Assembly (NCBI GenBank): GCA_964536265.1
Contig: CAZHVV010000006.1
Coordinates: forward strand, 1 to 64,000
Source of the DNA: JAPUDS01 sp964536265
GTDB taxonomy: Bacteria > Patescibacteriota > Saccharimonadia > Saccharimonadales > Saccharimonadaceae
DNA length: 64,000 nucleotides
Direction: 5' to 3'
Position numbers and translations under genes: made by a program. Positions within the stretch are counted from its first letter, which is position 1. Each line of letters starts with the position of its first letter. Shown here piece after piece: positions 49,818 through 57,928 of the stretch. The notes below the pieces were generated by a model. The model had not been told where the DNA came from and did no database searches. It saw only the letters and a list, made by a program, of their open reading frames with translations.

Positions 49818-50284
49818 TGAAGCAGTTCTCGCTCAACTGAGCTGAACTGTGGCTCCTCATAGGCGACATAACTTGCGACTTTGTTTCCTTGGTCGTCAAT
49901 CTTCACAAAAGTAGTCTGCAGGGTCACGCCGTATTTTTGACGGAGTGCTTGGTTTGAGTCGTAATCAACCTTAAACACTGTCACGCCACTAGGAATGCTG
50001 CCAGTATTGATACTCTCTTCCATCTCCCGGCATTGCGGGCACCATGGAGCATGAAAGAACAGTAGTTTTGTTCCAGGCGTAGTGAGAATAGCATCTGCAG
50101 AGTATTCAACATATGAGCCTGGTTCGTTATTCTTAGCAGTAGTTTCCGCAGCAGGAGTCTCGCTCGACGAGTCAGATTCTTGAGTAACCTGAGTCTCATT
50201 GACAGGTCTTAGAAGGGTATACGACAGAGCACCTGCCAGCAAAAGTATTATCCCGATGATTATGAATACTACTTTCTTATTCAT
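49814..50284 (-). CDS. Membrane-anchored thioredoxin-like protein
   Basis: 156 aa. N-terminal anchor (VVFIIIGIILLLAGALSYTL), a Ser/Thr/Glu linker, and a thioredoxin fold with Cys-Pro-Gln-Cys in FFHAPWCPQCREME. Partner of the CcdA protein in extracytoplasmic disulfide chemistry. TATACT (50291-50296) ends 6 nt before the ATG (leaderless). Confidence 0.9.
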   Translation of the reverse strand: MNKKVVFIIIGIILLLAGALSYTLLRPVNETQVTQESDSSSETPAAETTAKNNEPGSYVEYSADAILTTPGTKLLFFHAPWCPQCREMEESINTGSIPSGVTVFKVDYDSNQALRQKYGVTLQTTFVKIDDQGNKVASYVAYEEPQFSSVERELLQ

Positions 50285-50324
50285 ACCATAAGTATAACAT
50301 TTTGATGCTTCTCATATTTCTTTT

Positions 50325-50520
50325 GCTCATTTTCGGTGAGACAAGCTTTGAAAACGTGAACGCCTACAGCGGACACTCACACCTATCGGTTCAAATCCCA
50401 ACCAGCACTTACGACCAACCTGAAGGCTCGTCGTATTTTCATGGTATGGCATAGTGTTCCATAATCAAACTTCTGAGGATGAGTTAAGCCTTGATGTTTC
50501 TGAGATTGAAAACACTCTAG
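50325..50520. repeat. Island repeat, copy a
   Basis: Contains GAGACAAGC, CACACCTATCGGTTCAAATC, a GACCAACCTGAAGGCTCGTC hairpin and then a block starting GTGTTCCATAATCAAAC. The same succession occurs at 61503-61680, and parts recur at 53774-53866, 55411-55505 and 60301-60420. The right end reaches the stop codon of the 50517-51623 gene. Confidence 0.75.
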
Positions 50521-51623
50521 AAAGATAATCCTGCGTTTGGTCCATCAGCCCAGGTATTGTTACTAAACACATTGCCATATTGACCCCAAAGTGGCGGGTA
50601 CGCGAGTGGACCAAAGCTACCGCCATTTGGCCATGACTGTGTTGTGACTTTGTTTCCGATAAGCTGCATGTTCTTGACAGTATCTTGGACATCCACTATC
50701 CCCCCAGCATATATGCAGTAGCCAGTTCCGCCGACGTAGTTATTGATGACCCGATATCCCACACTACCATCATCATTAACTCCGGTGCCAGGATAAGTAC
50801 CGAAGTCCTGGAAAAAGCTGATGCAGTCTGTTTGCTCAACAACTTTACCCGATCCGTTGTCTTCCGGCGTTTGGATGACAATGTTGTTACGTTCGACGCG
50901 TGCGCATGTATCGCCACCATTAAACGTTATACCGTTTAAGTGCGGGCCGTTAGTATTGAATGTCGTGAGTCGTTCGATATAGTTTTCTATGATATTTGTG
51001 CCGGGAAGGCCTACGAATTGGATTCCAGTTGTGGCGTAGGATATATAGTTGTGGTAGCTTTGGGCTGGTGAGTTTGAGATCTTAAGCGGGATCTCACAAT
51101 ACTGCGCCGCCTGTGAACCAAGACCACCCAGATCACAGTAATGTATCCATATCTTCCCACCTGACGACGTACCATTCTCGGTGATCATTCCGACGTATGG
51201 CGAACTTCCGCGCCACCTACATCCACGAATCATAAGTCCAGCGAAAGGAGGGTACTGACCATTTACATCACCCTCAACTACAATCTGTCCACCCGAAAAG
51301 TCCCTGAATTGGACCACATATGTACCGGCTGGGACCATAAAGCCATCTATCATCATGCCACCGGCTGGTACGACGCCTCCTTTGTTCGAAGGGTTATCAT
51401 TAAAGACATATGGTGTCGTTAAGATCCAATTAGGCATCTCATTGCCTGGCCAGTTACTGACACGTTGTGTAGTATCTGCGGGTGTTAAATCACCTTCGCT
51501 GACTCCCAGCGGGGCGAATGCGGTCATTGATTTGGTCAGTTCTTGCCCATGAGTAATAGAGGATAAGGGTGCGGGATTCGTTCCTGTACCAGCTCTTTGC
51601 ATGCGTCGTGCAGAAATACTCAT
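50517..51623 (-). CDS. Right-handed beta-helix surface protein 1 (368 aa)
   Basis: N-terminal motif MSISARRMQR, then short repeats rich in Asn/Gly/Ile/Val (e.g. GGKIWIHYCDLGG, NIIENYIERL, RVINNYVGG, MQLIGNKVT) typical of pectate-lyase-like beta-helices. No signal peptide or sorting motif. TATA-like box (51631-51636) 7 nt before the ATG. Its stop is fused to island repeat a. Confidence 0.78.
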   Translation of the reverse strand: MSISARRMQRAGTGTNPAPLSSITHGQELTKSMTAFAPLGVSEGDLTPADTTQRVSNWPGNEMPNWILTTPYVFNDNPSNKGGVVPAGGMMIDGFMVPAGTYVVQFRDFSGGQIVVEGDVNGQYPPFAGLMIRGCRWRGSSPYVGMITENGTSSGGKIWIHYCDLGGLGSQAAQYCEIPLKISNSPAQSYHNYISYATTGIQFVGLPGTNIIENYIERLTTFNTNGPHLNGITFNGGDTCARVERNNIVIQTPEDNGSGKVVEQTDCISFFQDFGTYPGTGVNDDGSVGYRVINNYVGGTGYCIYAGGIVDVQDTVKNMQLIGNKVTTQSWPNGGSFGPLAYPPLWGQYGNVFSNNTWADGPNAGLSF

Positions 51624-51681
51624 GACTGTATGTATACCTTGACTAATATTTTACATCAAATTTTTAGAATTGAAAGTTAAA

Positions 51682-52770
51682 CTACGGCCCAGGCGGACCA
51701 ACGACCGTCCCACTCCATATCCAGACCTCACCTCCGTAAAAGTTGCGTGAATCAATGAATGAACCATATGTATGTGGCAGGCCAGCCTTTGTATCACCAC
51801 TCGGTGCAGTATTGCCCGGACCAACTCCTTCGCCGTTGGGCGCCCAGACATTGCTCGGTGCCCAATATATGACTTGTGGGTTAGCGATGGAATACGCAAG
51901 ATTGTAGGTGACATTCATCGAATTAAAGTCGCACTCACGACCCCATACGCTACTATCGCCGAAATAATTCCCCACATAGCGAGCCATCCTGAGCGAGGTC
52001 CCACCTTGTGAACGAGTTAGAACTGGCGATATACCTCCATTTATATATGAGTCCTGAACTATCACTGGTTGTTCAATCGGGACATCACCAAAGTCGCGGG
52101 TTACGTTCAGGCATGATTGATCAGTATCGGTGCTAATCTCGATACGACAGCGAAGAACCGTAAGATTATTGGAACTGTAAATCTCCATGCCATCAGGATG
52201 TGTACCGCCACCATTCGTCGGAGTATGGAGATAGCATTCAGTTACTGTTGAGGCGCCTGCATAAAATTTATGCATTCCAAATATATTTCCAGCACCTGTT
52301 AAGTGACAGCGAAAGAGTGAAAAAGTACCGTTGGTTGTCCCAGGGTTCGAGCTACCGCGTTCCCCGGCTTGGAAACATGTCGTTTCAAAATTACCCTGCG
52401 TAACCGCGAGACCCGTGTCAAAGTCACACCAGTTACATATAACTGTGCCAGTTGCAGCACCGTCGTTATAGAGTCGTAACTGACAACCCGCCGAAGCCGG
52501 CTGATAGGTAAACTGACAAAATTCAAACGTTACCGTACCGCCTCGCACTTCGACGTAACCAGTGAACTTTGTGTTGCGTATTGTTTGGGTTGTTGAGTAA
52601 GTTCGCGCACCGCTCAATGTCGTCAATGTTGCAGAGTAGTTACTCACATTAGCAATTGCTGCTCCACTTCTGCCAGAGTTGATAGCACTGATTTGCTGGC
52701 CATGCACTAAGACCTGAGGCGATGTCGGTATCGTTATTCCTCTCATGACTCGTCGTGCGAATCCGCTCAT
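51682..52770 (-). CDS. Right-handed beta-helix surface protein 2 (362 aa)
   Basis: Starts MSGFARRVMRG; TATACT (52777-52782) ends 6 nt before this ATG, fixing the start (a longer frame reads through the neighbour). Beta-helix repeats: NTKFTGYVEVRGGTVTFEFC, LTVLRCRIEIST, VIVQDSYINGG. Ends WSGTVVGPPGP. Cys-rich for its class. The N-terminus is a divergent version of the MSISARR motif. Confidence 0.78.
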   Translation of the reverse strand: MSGFARRVMRGITIPTSPQVLVHGQQISAINSGRSGAAIANVSNYSATLTTLSGARTYSTTQTIRNTKFTGYVEVRGGTVTFEFCQFTYQPASAGCQLRLYNDGAATGTVICNWCDFDTGLAVTQGNFETTCFQAGERGSSNPGTTNGTFSLFRCHLTGAGNIFGMHKFYAGASTVTECYLHTPTNGGGTHPDGMEIYSSNNLTVLRCRIEISTDTDQSCLNVTRDFGDVPIEQPVIVQDSYINGGISPVLTRSQGGTSLRMARYVGNYFGDSSVWGRECDFNSMNVTYNLAYSIANPQVIYWAPSNVWAPNGEGVGPGNTAPSGDTKAGLPHTYGSFIDSRNFYGGEVWIWSGTVVGPPGP

Positions 52771-52792
52771 GACTTTAGTATAGCAAAAAACA

Positions 52793-53716
52793 TTATGACA
52801 ATATGATTTGTCCGGTCCTGTTTGGTACAAGATCCGCACAATCACCCCAATGGTTAACATCCGCGCCATTTGTCGGCCATAGAATAGAACCAGGTGTTGC
52901 CAGCTGAGCACTGACGGTTTCGACAGTGGCTCTTCCATCGTTGTTTTGCAAACTAGCATACCGACCGTAGCTTGCGTTCGTATGACCACCCATGATATTG
53001 CGAAGAACTTTCGTACCGTTTATGTGGCCTGACGATTGTAAATCGACAAGCACATGAGCATTACCACCATCAATCCAGTTATCTTCGATTACGACATTGT
53101 CTGAGCTATCTGAACCGTACCAGGGTGCAATATTAATAACAGCTGTCTCATCTGCGTGCATAAATAGCCTACAGCGACGAATCGTAACATCATTTCCACC
53201 ATATACCTCGATAACATCTTGGTGAGCAGCGGGATTCGCCAGGTTTGATGTGTCGTGCAAATAGCACTCTTCAACTAGCACGGTTGAGGCGCCAATCGTA
53301 ATTATATTTTCACTAATAGAGGCATTGACTCGACGGACAATAGCGTTATTCCCGCCTACCTCAATACACATATATGTAGACGATGAGGGTGGCACGACTG
53401 TCGTGTACTCAACTGTGCAGTTGCTGCCGTTAATGACAATCCCTTTGGTGTTCTCGCCATTGGTTTCAACCTGACAATTCCGTAAAATTATGTTGTCAGC
53501 ATTCAACACGACTGTGTCTGTGAATAATAGTCCAGAAATTATTTGGCCTGCTGTACTGTATGTTCTTCCACCGGACACAGTTAGAGAAGCTCGACTGATG
53601 CCAGCACCTGTGATACCAGTGTTACTAGTATTAATCTGTGAACCGTGTGTAATTTCCCCAATCGGAGAACTGAAATTCACGTTTACCCTTTGAAAGCGTC
53701 TTGCTGATATACTCAT
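52793..53716 (-). CDS. Right-handed beta-helix surface protein 3 (307 aa)
   Basis: N-terminal MSISARRFQRVNV, then ITHGSQINTSNTGITGAG, similar to protein 1 (ITHGQELTKS). Beta-helix units: VVLNADNIILRNCQVET, VTIRRCRLFMHAD, VVIEDNWIDGGNAH. AGGA about 8 nt before the ATG may be the SD. Lies 22 bp from protein 2 in the same orientation. Confidence 0.78.
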   Translation of the reverse strand: MSISARRFQRVNVNFSSPIGEITHGSQINTSNTGITGAGISRASLTVSGGRTYSTAGQIISGLLFTDTVVLNADNIILRNCQVETNGENTKGIVINGSNCTVEYTTVVPPSSSTYMCIEVGGNNAIVRRVNASISENIITIGASTVLVEECYLHDTSNLANPAAHQDVIEVYGGNDVTIRRCRLFMHADETAVINIAPWYGSDSSDNVVIEDNWIDGGNAHVLVDLQSSGHINGTKVLRNIMGGHTNASYGRYASLQNNDGRATVETVSAQLATPGSILWPTNGADVNHWGDCADLVPNRTGQIILS

Positions 53717-53773
53717 GGCTTATGTCCTGCCGTGTATAATATTCCAAATAATATGGTCTACGCAAGTTGCAAG

Positions 53774-53866
53774 CGCGGACACACTCATAAATTCTATTTG
53801 GCAGGGCATCGTGTGTTCCAGAATCAAACTTTTAATGATGGTTCAGACTTCAATATCTATGGAGCT
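53774..53866. repeat. Island repeat, copy b
   Basis: GCGGACACACTCA followed by TTGGCAGGGCATCGTGTGTT and AATCAAACTTTTAATGATGG. The right end abuts the stop of the 53869 gene. TGGCAGGG matches the tRNA-Trp 3' end (62752-62759) in the same orientation. Confidence 0.65.
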
Positions 53867-53868
53867 AA

Positions 53869-54822
53869 TTACATTTCGTCGTCAATCGTCCTCATCGCGC
53901 CTTCAAGTCGACGAATTCTATCTACGCTAGTAATGCCGAACCGTTTCGCCGTCTCTGAAAAAACGATTTCATTACTGTATGGGATATCTGTTACACCTAT
54001 TGCTGCTAGTGGTGGCATTGACTTCGTTACTCGCTGTTGAGGCCACGCAAAACCGTCAGTATACTCACGGTCGTTTTTAAAGAAGACGGCGCGCTTAGCT
54101 AGTTGCCGTGAAATGAAGTTCTTGTTGTTAATGATATGCCATCTGTGGTCAATCTCGCAGTCCTCGCAGCCTGATGCGTGTATACACTCCCGCACATAAA
54201 ACGTATCCGGCCACCACTCGGGCAAAGACAAGGCTTTGTCTAGTAGCTCAAGCTCTTCTGTGGCGTCATGTTCACTCTCCGGGAGTAAATAAGAGGGTGT
54301 GGTGTAGCTGGTATATTCCTTTCGTTCCTCGTTCCAGACTAGCTGCGGTACTTGGTTAATATGGTAACCCATGAGGCGATAATCAAAGAAGGTTTCATTC
54401 GGATTCGTCACGGCAGTTGTGATTGTGTGGTGCGGAAAGCGCTCGATTGCACTCCAGCCCATTGCCCGCACCAGTACCTCTTTGATGCTGGAATCATCAA
54501 ACGGGACTTCTAGTACGTCCAGCATTGTCTGCTGCCCGCTATTAAAGCGCAGCATGAATGACAGTAATGCTTCACCCATGTGGTGTGCACGCGGAAGAAA
54601 ACGCCAGCCATTTTTAGATTGTCGTATTTGTGTAAGCCGTTCGAGGTCGTATTGTCTCTCTGCTTCTGTGCGACTAGGGTTTGTGTACTGTGCCATAAAG
54701 GCAGTCGCACTCGGGTGCCCATGACCACTGTAATCAATATCGAAAGGGTAATCCACCCGACCATCTGGCAGAATATACGGCGCATTCGTCTTGTCAAAAT
54801 CAAAAGGATACACCTTGCTCAT
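53869..54822 (-). CDS. Unknown protein, 317 aa
   Basis: Starts MSKVYPFDFDKTNAPYILPD: TACAAT (54829-54834) ends 6 nt before this ATG, so the ATG at 54840 is rejected. Soluble, many aromatic and acidic residues. A Cys/His cluster (CIHASGCEDCEIDHRWH, around residue 225) could bind a metal. C-terminal segment SETAKRFGITSVDRIRRLEG. No family recognised. Followed by island repeat b. Confidence 0.7.
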   Translation of the reverse strand: MSKVYPFDFDKTNAPYILPDGRVDYPFDIDYSGHGHPSATAFMAQYTNPSRTEAERQYDLERLTQIRQSKNGWRFLPRAHHMGEALLSFMLRFNSGQQTMLDVLEVPFDDSSIKEVLVRAMGWSAIERFPHHTITTAVTNPNETFFDYRLMGYHINQVPQLVWNEERKEYTSYTTPSYLLPESEHDATEELELLDKALSLPEWWPDTFYVRECIHASGCEDCEIDHRWHIINNKNFISRQLAKRAVFFKNDREYTDGFAWPQQRVTKSMPPLAAIGVTDIPYSNEIVFSETAKRFGITSVDRIRRLEGAMRTIDDEM

Positions 54823-54884
54823 TGGGCTATTGTAGTACATGAGTCACCGAATAAACAAAAACAGCAAACCTAAGCAATTCTGCC

Positions 54885-55367
54885 TCAGTCTTTCTCCACT
54901 AACAATTCGACTAGTTTGTTGAATTCAGTGTCTGCGTGCTCTGCAAGGTCCGCTTCGTATTTCTTATTTGCATATAACCTCGTGAGAGGGTCTATAACTA
55001 CTCGGCTAAATGCGTTGTCATAGCCAATTGAAAGAGTGTGTGTGATATCTACCCCTGAGTCGGTATCTTGCAGCTCAAGTGATAAATACCCAGGCAGCCT
55101 CACGAACTTTTTCATTTGCCATATTATTTTCCGATCAGGATTAGCTTCGGTTACGATAGCTTTATATTTCAAACGACGCTTACCAACCATTTCATCGAAA
55201 TAGACCAAATTACCGATATCGTTTGGCTCGCGCTTGACAGTATGAAATGCGAGATGCGTTCCTGGCCACCACTTGGCGTAAAGTTCATCAGTACAATGAA
55301 GCATGAAATCATATAAGTCGTGGGCACTTAGATTTTCAACGTGGACGACAGTCTTGAGTGTGTACAT
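54885..55367 (-). CDS. SRPBCC-like (START-fold) protein
   Basis: 160 aa. Layout of a ligand-binding SRPBCC domain: VVHVENLSAHDLYDFMLHCT, YAKWWPGTHLAFH, YKAIVTEANPDRKIIWQMKK, and a C-terminal helix (ADLAEHADTEFNKLVELLVE). Ligand unknown. TATCAT (55374-55379) ends 6 nt before the ATG (leaderless). Confidence 0.7.
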   Translation of the reverse strand: MYTLKTVVHVENLSAHDLYDFMLHCTDELYAKWWPGTHLAFHTVKREPNDIGNLVYFDEMVGKRRLKYKAIVTEANPDRKIIWQMKKFVRLPGYLSLELQDTDSGVDITHTLSIGYDNAFSRVVIDPLTRLYANKKYEADLAEHADTEFNKLVELLVEKD

Positions 55368-55410
55368 AAATAAATGATATCACGCAAGGCATAATCTAGA
55401 CTGTCCGACT

Positions 55411-55505
55411 TGGCAGGTCATAGTGTTCGATAATATAACTTTTGAAGACGAGTTAGACTTCGATATATCTGAGGTAGAGTATATCTTCGCCTAAAACACT
55501 CTAAT
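55411..55505. repeat. Island repeat, copy c
   Basis: TTGGCAGGTCATAGTGTTCG, then TTTGAAGACGAGTTAGACTT and GAGGTAGAG, ending AAAACACTCTA at the stop of the 55501 gene. Copy a ends the same way at the 50517 stop. Confidence 0.65.
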
Positions 55506-55923
55506 GATGGGTATAGCCCTGAACCTTTTGTAGTGTATACAGATTGGATAGGCGTTGTGAATCAAGACTCCAGAGTTGGGAGGCTCTTTCTCTAAACGCT
55601 GGGGCAACAGCCTTCTCTTTTGCCAAGCGATTAATACCATCGAGGGTTGACTGCAGAAGTATCACGTAGTTAATATAACGCTTGTCAAAATCTGTGCCAG
55701 AAAGGCCATCCAAAGCGTTATAGAGTGCCGCAGGGGTCATGCCGTTGCCACTATAGATATCCAGTGGCTCAGTCGAAGCAGAAACACCATTTGTCGCTAG
55801 TGGTTGTGTCCGAGATTGGGTTTGTTGCGCTGCTGGTTTGGATGATTTCTGAGTAATGGACGATGCTGTCCATCCACTCACGAACACTAAGATGAGGAGA
55901 GCCGTAAATACATACCACTTCAT
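55501..55923 (-). CDS. Membrane-anchored protein of the copper locus (140 aa)
   Basis: N-terminal anchor (WYVFTALLILVFVSGWTASS), then a Gln/Ser/Thr linker and a helical domain. The conserved-looking C-terminus (DFDKRYINYVILLQSTLDGI; ends GYTHH) is reminiscent of DUF305 proteins, with terminal His residues that might bind copper; this is a weak inference. Overlaps the regulator gene by 4 nt. Confidence 0.65.
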   Translation of the reverse strand: MKWYVFTALLILVFVSGWTASSITQKSSKPAAQQTQSRTQPLATNGVSASTEPLDIYSGNGMTPAALYNALDGLSGTDFDKRYINYVILLQSTLDGINRLAKEKAVAPAFRERASQLWSLDSQRLSNLYTLQKVQGYTHH

Positions 55924-56387
55924 GCAGTTGGAGCCGAATCCTTAACGAAATGGTCTCGACAGCCACTGGCACAAAAGTAATAGGTGTGCCCATCCTCATT
56001 GGTGATATGGTCAAATGCGCGTGAAGCGCTAAAGCGCATACCACACACGGGATCTGTGACGATAGGGAACATTACTTTTGTGTCAATCGGCGTTTCTATG
56101 CGATGTTGTTTTCGTAAAAAATCATGAATGATACGAATCGATTTTGCAATACTATCGTCAGCAAGTTTGTAGTATGATTCTCGTCCACTCTTGCGAACCG
56201 TCACGAGTTTTTGTTGGCGGAGTAGGGTAAGATGTTGCGATAAATTTGCCTGGCGTAGTCCAAGCATCTCAGTCATTTGACCGACATTTAGCTCACGATT
56301 TCCGAGCAGTAAAATAATTTCCAAACGCTTCTGATTCGCAATGACCTTGAAGACTTCTTCTTCGATAGCTAACAGTTCTGTACTCAT
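55920..56387 (-). CDS. ArsR-family regulator fused to a YHS metal-binding domain
   Basis: 155 aa. N-terminal ArsR winged helix (NQKRLEIILLLGNRELNVGQ; LRQANLSQHLTLLRQQKLV) and a C-terminal YHS-like domain (VTDPVCGMRFSASRAFD; YYFCASGCRDHF) with three Cys, as found in copper proteins. Probably a copper-responsive repressor of the divergent cop genes. TATACT (56396-56401) ends 8 nt before the ATG at 56385-56387. Confidence 0.85.
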   Translation of the reverse strand: MSTELLAIEEEVFKVIANQKRLEIILLLGNRELNVGQMTEMLGLRQANLSQHLTLLRQQKLVTVRKSGRESYYKLADDSIAKSIRIIHDFLRKQHRIETPIDTKVMFPIVTDPVCGMRFSASRAFDHITNEDGHTYYFCASGCRDHFVKDSAPTA

Positions 56388-56523
56388 ATAAAAACAGTAT
56401 AGCAACAAATTAACATATTCGCACTATTGAATGTGTTATATCTTTCGGTTACTATGGTAAGCAGTATGATATTTGTCTATAAAAAACACTTTTCAGTCAG
56501 CATCGACTAAAGCAAGGGGTACT

Positions 56524-57918
56524 ATGTCAAAGAATAAGAACAAGCAGACAGAGACGTTTACGAAAACGGTCCCAATTAAAGGCATGCACTGTGCATCATG
56601 CGAGCTACTTATTGCTGATGAATTGAATGCAATTCAGGGCGTAGACACTGCCCAGGTCAGCTTAACGAAAAATTCTGCCACCATTGTAAGCACTAAACAA
56701 GTTTCGGACGCCACTATCGCTACTGCCGTTCAAGCCGCAGGCTATGAAATAGGTGTAGAAACTAGTCGAAAGCCGTTATTTACAAGCAACCAGCGAATAT
56801 GGCGAGATGTGGCTATAGGAGTGGCTATAGTAATCTGGCTTACCCTCATATTCAAAGTATTTGGTATCGATAAACTGCTAGGAGCTGCATCGAGCAGTAG
56901 TAGCACCGGCGCAATGGCGCTTCTGGTCGGGCTAACGGCTGGCTTTTCAACCTGTATGGCACTTATTGGCGGGTTAGTCCTAGGCGTGGCATCAAAGTAT
57001 GCCGAGAACCACCCATCTGAAACTCCCATACAGAAATTTCAACCACATTTGATTTTTAACCTTGGTCGCATCGTCTCGTTTATCGTGCTTGGAGCGGTTA
57101 TTGGTGCGCTCGGCTCAGCGTTTTCACTAAAAGGCTCGATGCTCGGGTTCCTGACAATCCTTGTAGGCCTGGTGATGCTTGTTCTTGGGCTGCAGTTGAC
57201 TGAAGCATTTCCGCGTATTACAAAAGGGTTCACTCTGCCAAGCGGGTTAGCGAAAAAACTTGGCATCAAACAACGAGGAGAACGTGCGTACAGCCATAAG
57301 AACGCGTTTCTAATGGGAGCGGCGACGTTTTTCTTGCCTTGTGGGTTTACGCAAGCCATGCAACTACTCGCTGTTAGCACTGGAAGTCCACTACAGGGTG
57401 CGGTAATTATGGGAGCATTCGCAATTGGCACTGCGCCAGGGCTACTCAGTCTCGGTGGTCTCACTTCAGTCGTAAAGGGTGTATTTGCTAAGCGGTTCTT
57501 TCGTATCGTCGGTGTCATTGTTGTTACGATGGCAATGATAAATCTAGCAAATGGCTATACCCTTATGGGGTTAGGTCGCTTTTTCGAGAACTTCAAATTA
57601 TCCGAAACAAGCCAGGTTATTACCAAACAAGATTCGGCTGGTTCGGTCATTTTAAATACAACATTCAAATTGAGTGAAGATATTACGCCCAGTACATTTA
57701 CGGCAAAAGTCGGCCAAAAAACTACGTTGCTTGTTGATGTCAAAGAGAATGGTCAGGGGTGCATGAGCACAATCATGATTATTGGTCTTGACGACACGCC
57801 ACAGTATCTCAAGCAGGGCAAAAAAATAGAGTTGACGTTCACTGCGAGCGAACCTGGAAAATACACTATTGCCTGTGCAATGGGTATACCGCGTGGCACT
57901 ATAACGGTAACTGAATAA
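56524..57918 (+). CDS. HMA / DsbD-like membrane / cupredoxin fusion
   Basis: 464 aa. HMA domain with KGMHCASCELLI (Cys-x-x-Cys, about residues 22-30), a membrane region with six or more segments (TAGFSTCMALIGGLVLG; AATFFLPCGFTQAMQ, the heavy-metal 'sulfite exporter TauE/SafE-like' group), and a C-terminal cupredoxin-like domain (FKLSEDITPSTFTAKVGQKT; CMSTIMIIGLDDTPQYLKQG; YTIACAMGIPRGTITV) with potential Cys/Met ligands. Start at 56524, with AAGGGG 4 nt before. Likely moves or protects against copper with CopA. Confidence 0.85.
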   Translation: MSKNKNKQTETFTKTVPIKGMHCASCELLIADELNAIQGVDTAQVSLTKNSATIVSTKQVSDATIATAVQAAGYEIGVETSRKPLFTSNQRIWRDVAIGVAIVIWLTLIFKVFGIDKLLGAASSSSSTGAMALLVGLTAGFSTCMALIGGLVLGVASKYAENHPSETPIQKFQPHLIFNLGRIVSFIVLGAVIGALGSAFSLKGSMLGFLTILVGLVMLVLGLQLTEAFPRITKGFTLPSGLAKKLGIKQRGERAYSHKNAFLMGAATFFLPCGFTQAMQLLAVSTGSPLQGAVIMGAFAIGTAPGLLSLGGLTSVVKGVFAKRFFRIVGVIVVTMAMINLANGYTLMGLGRFFENFKLSETSQVITKQDSAGSVILNTTFKLSEDITPSTFTAKVGQKTTLLVDVKENGQGCMSTIMIIGLDDTPQYLKQGKKIELTFTASEPGKYTIACAMGIPRGTITVTE

Positions 57919-57928
57919 GGAGAATACT

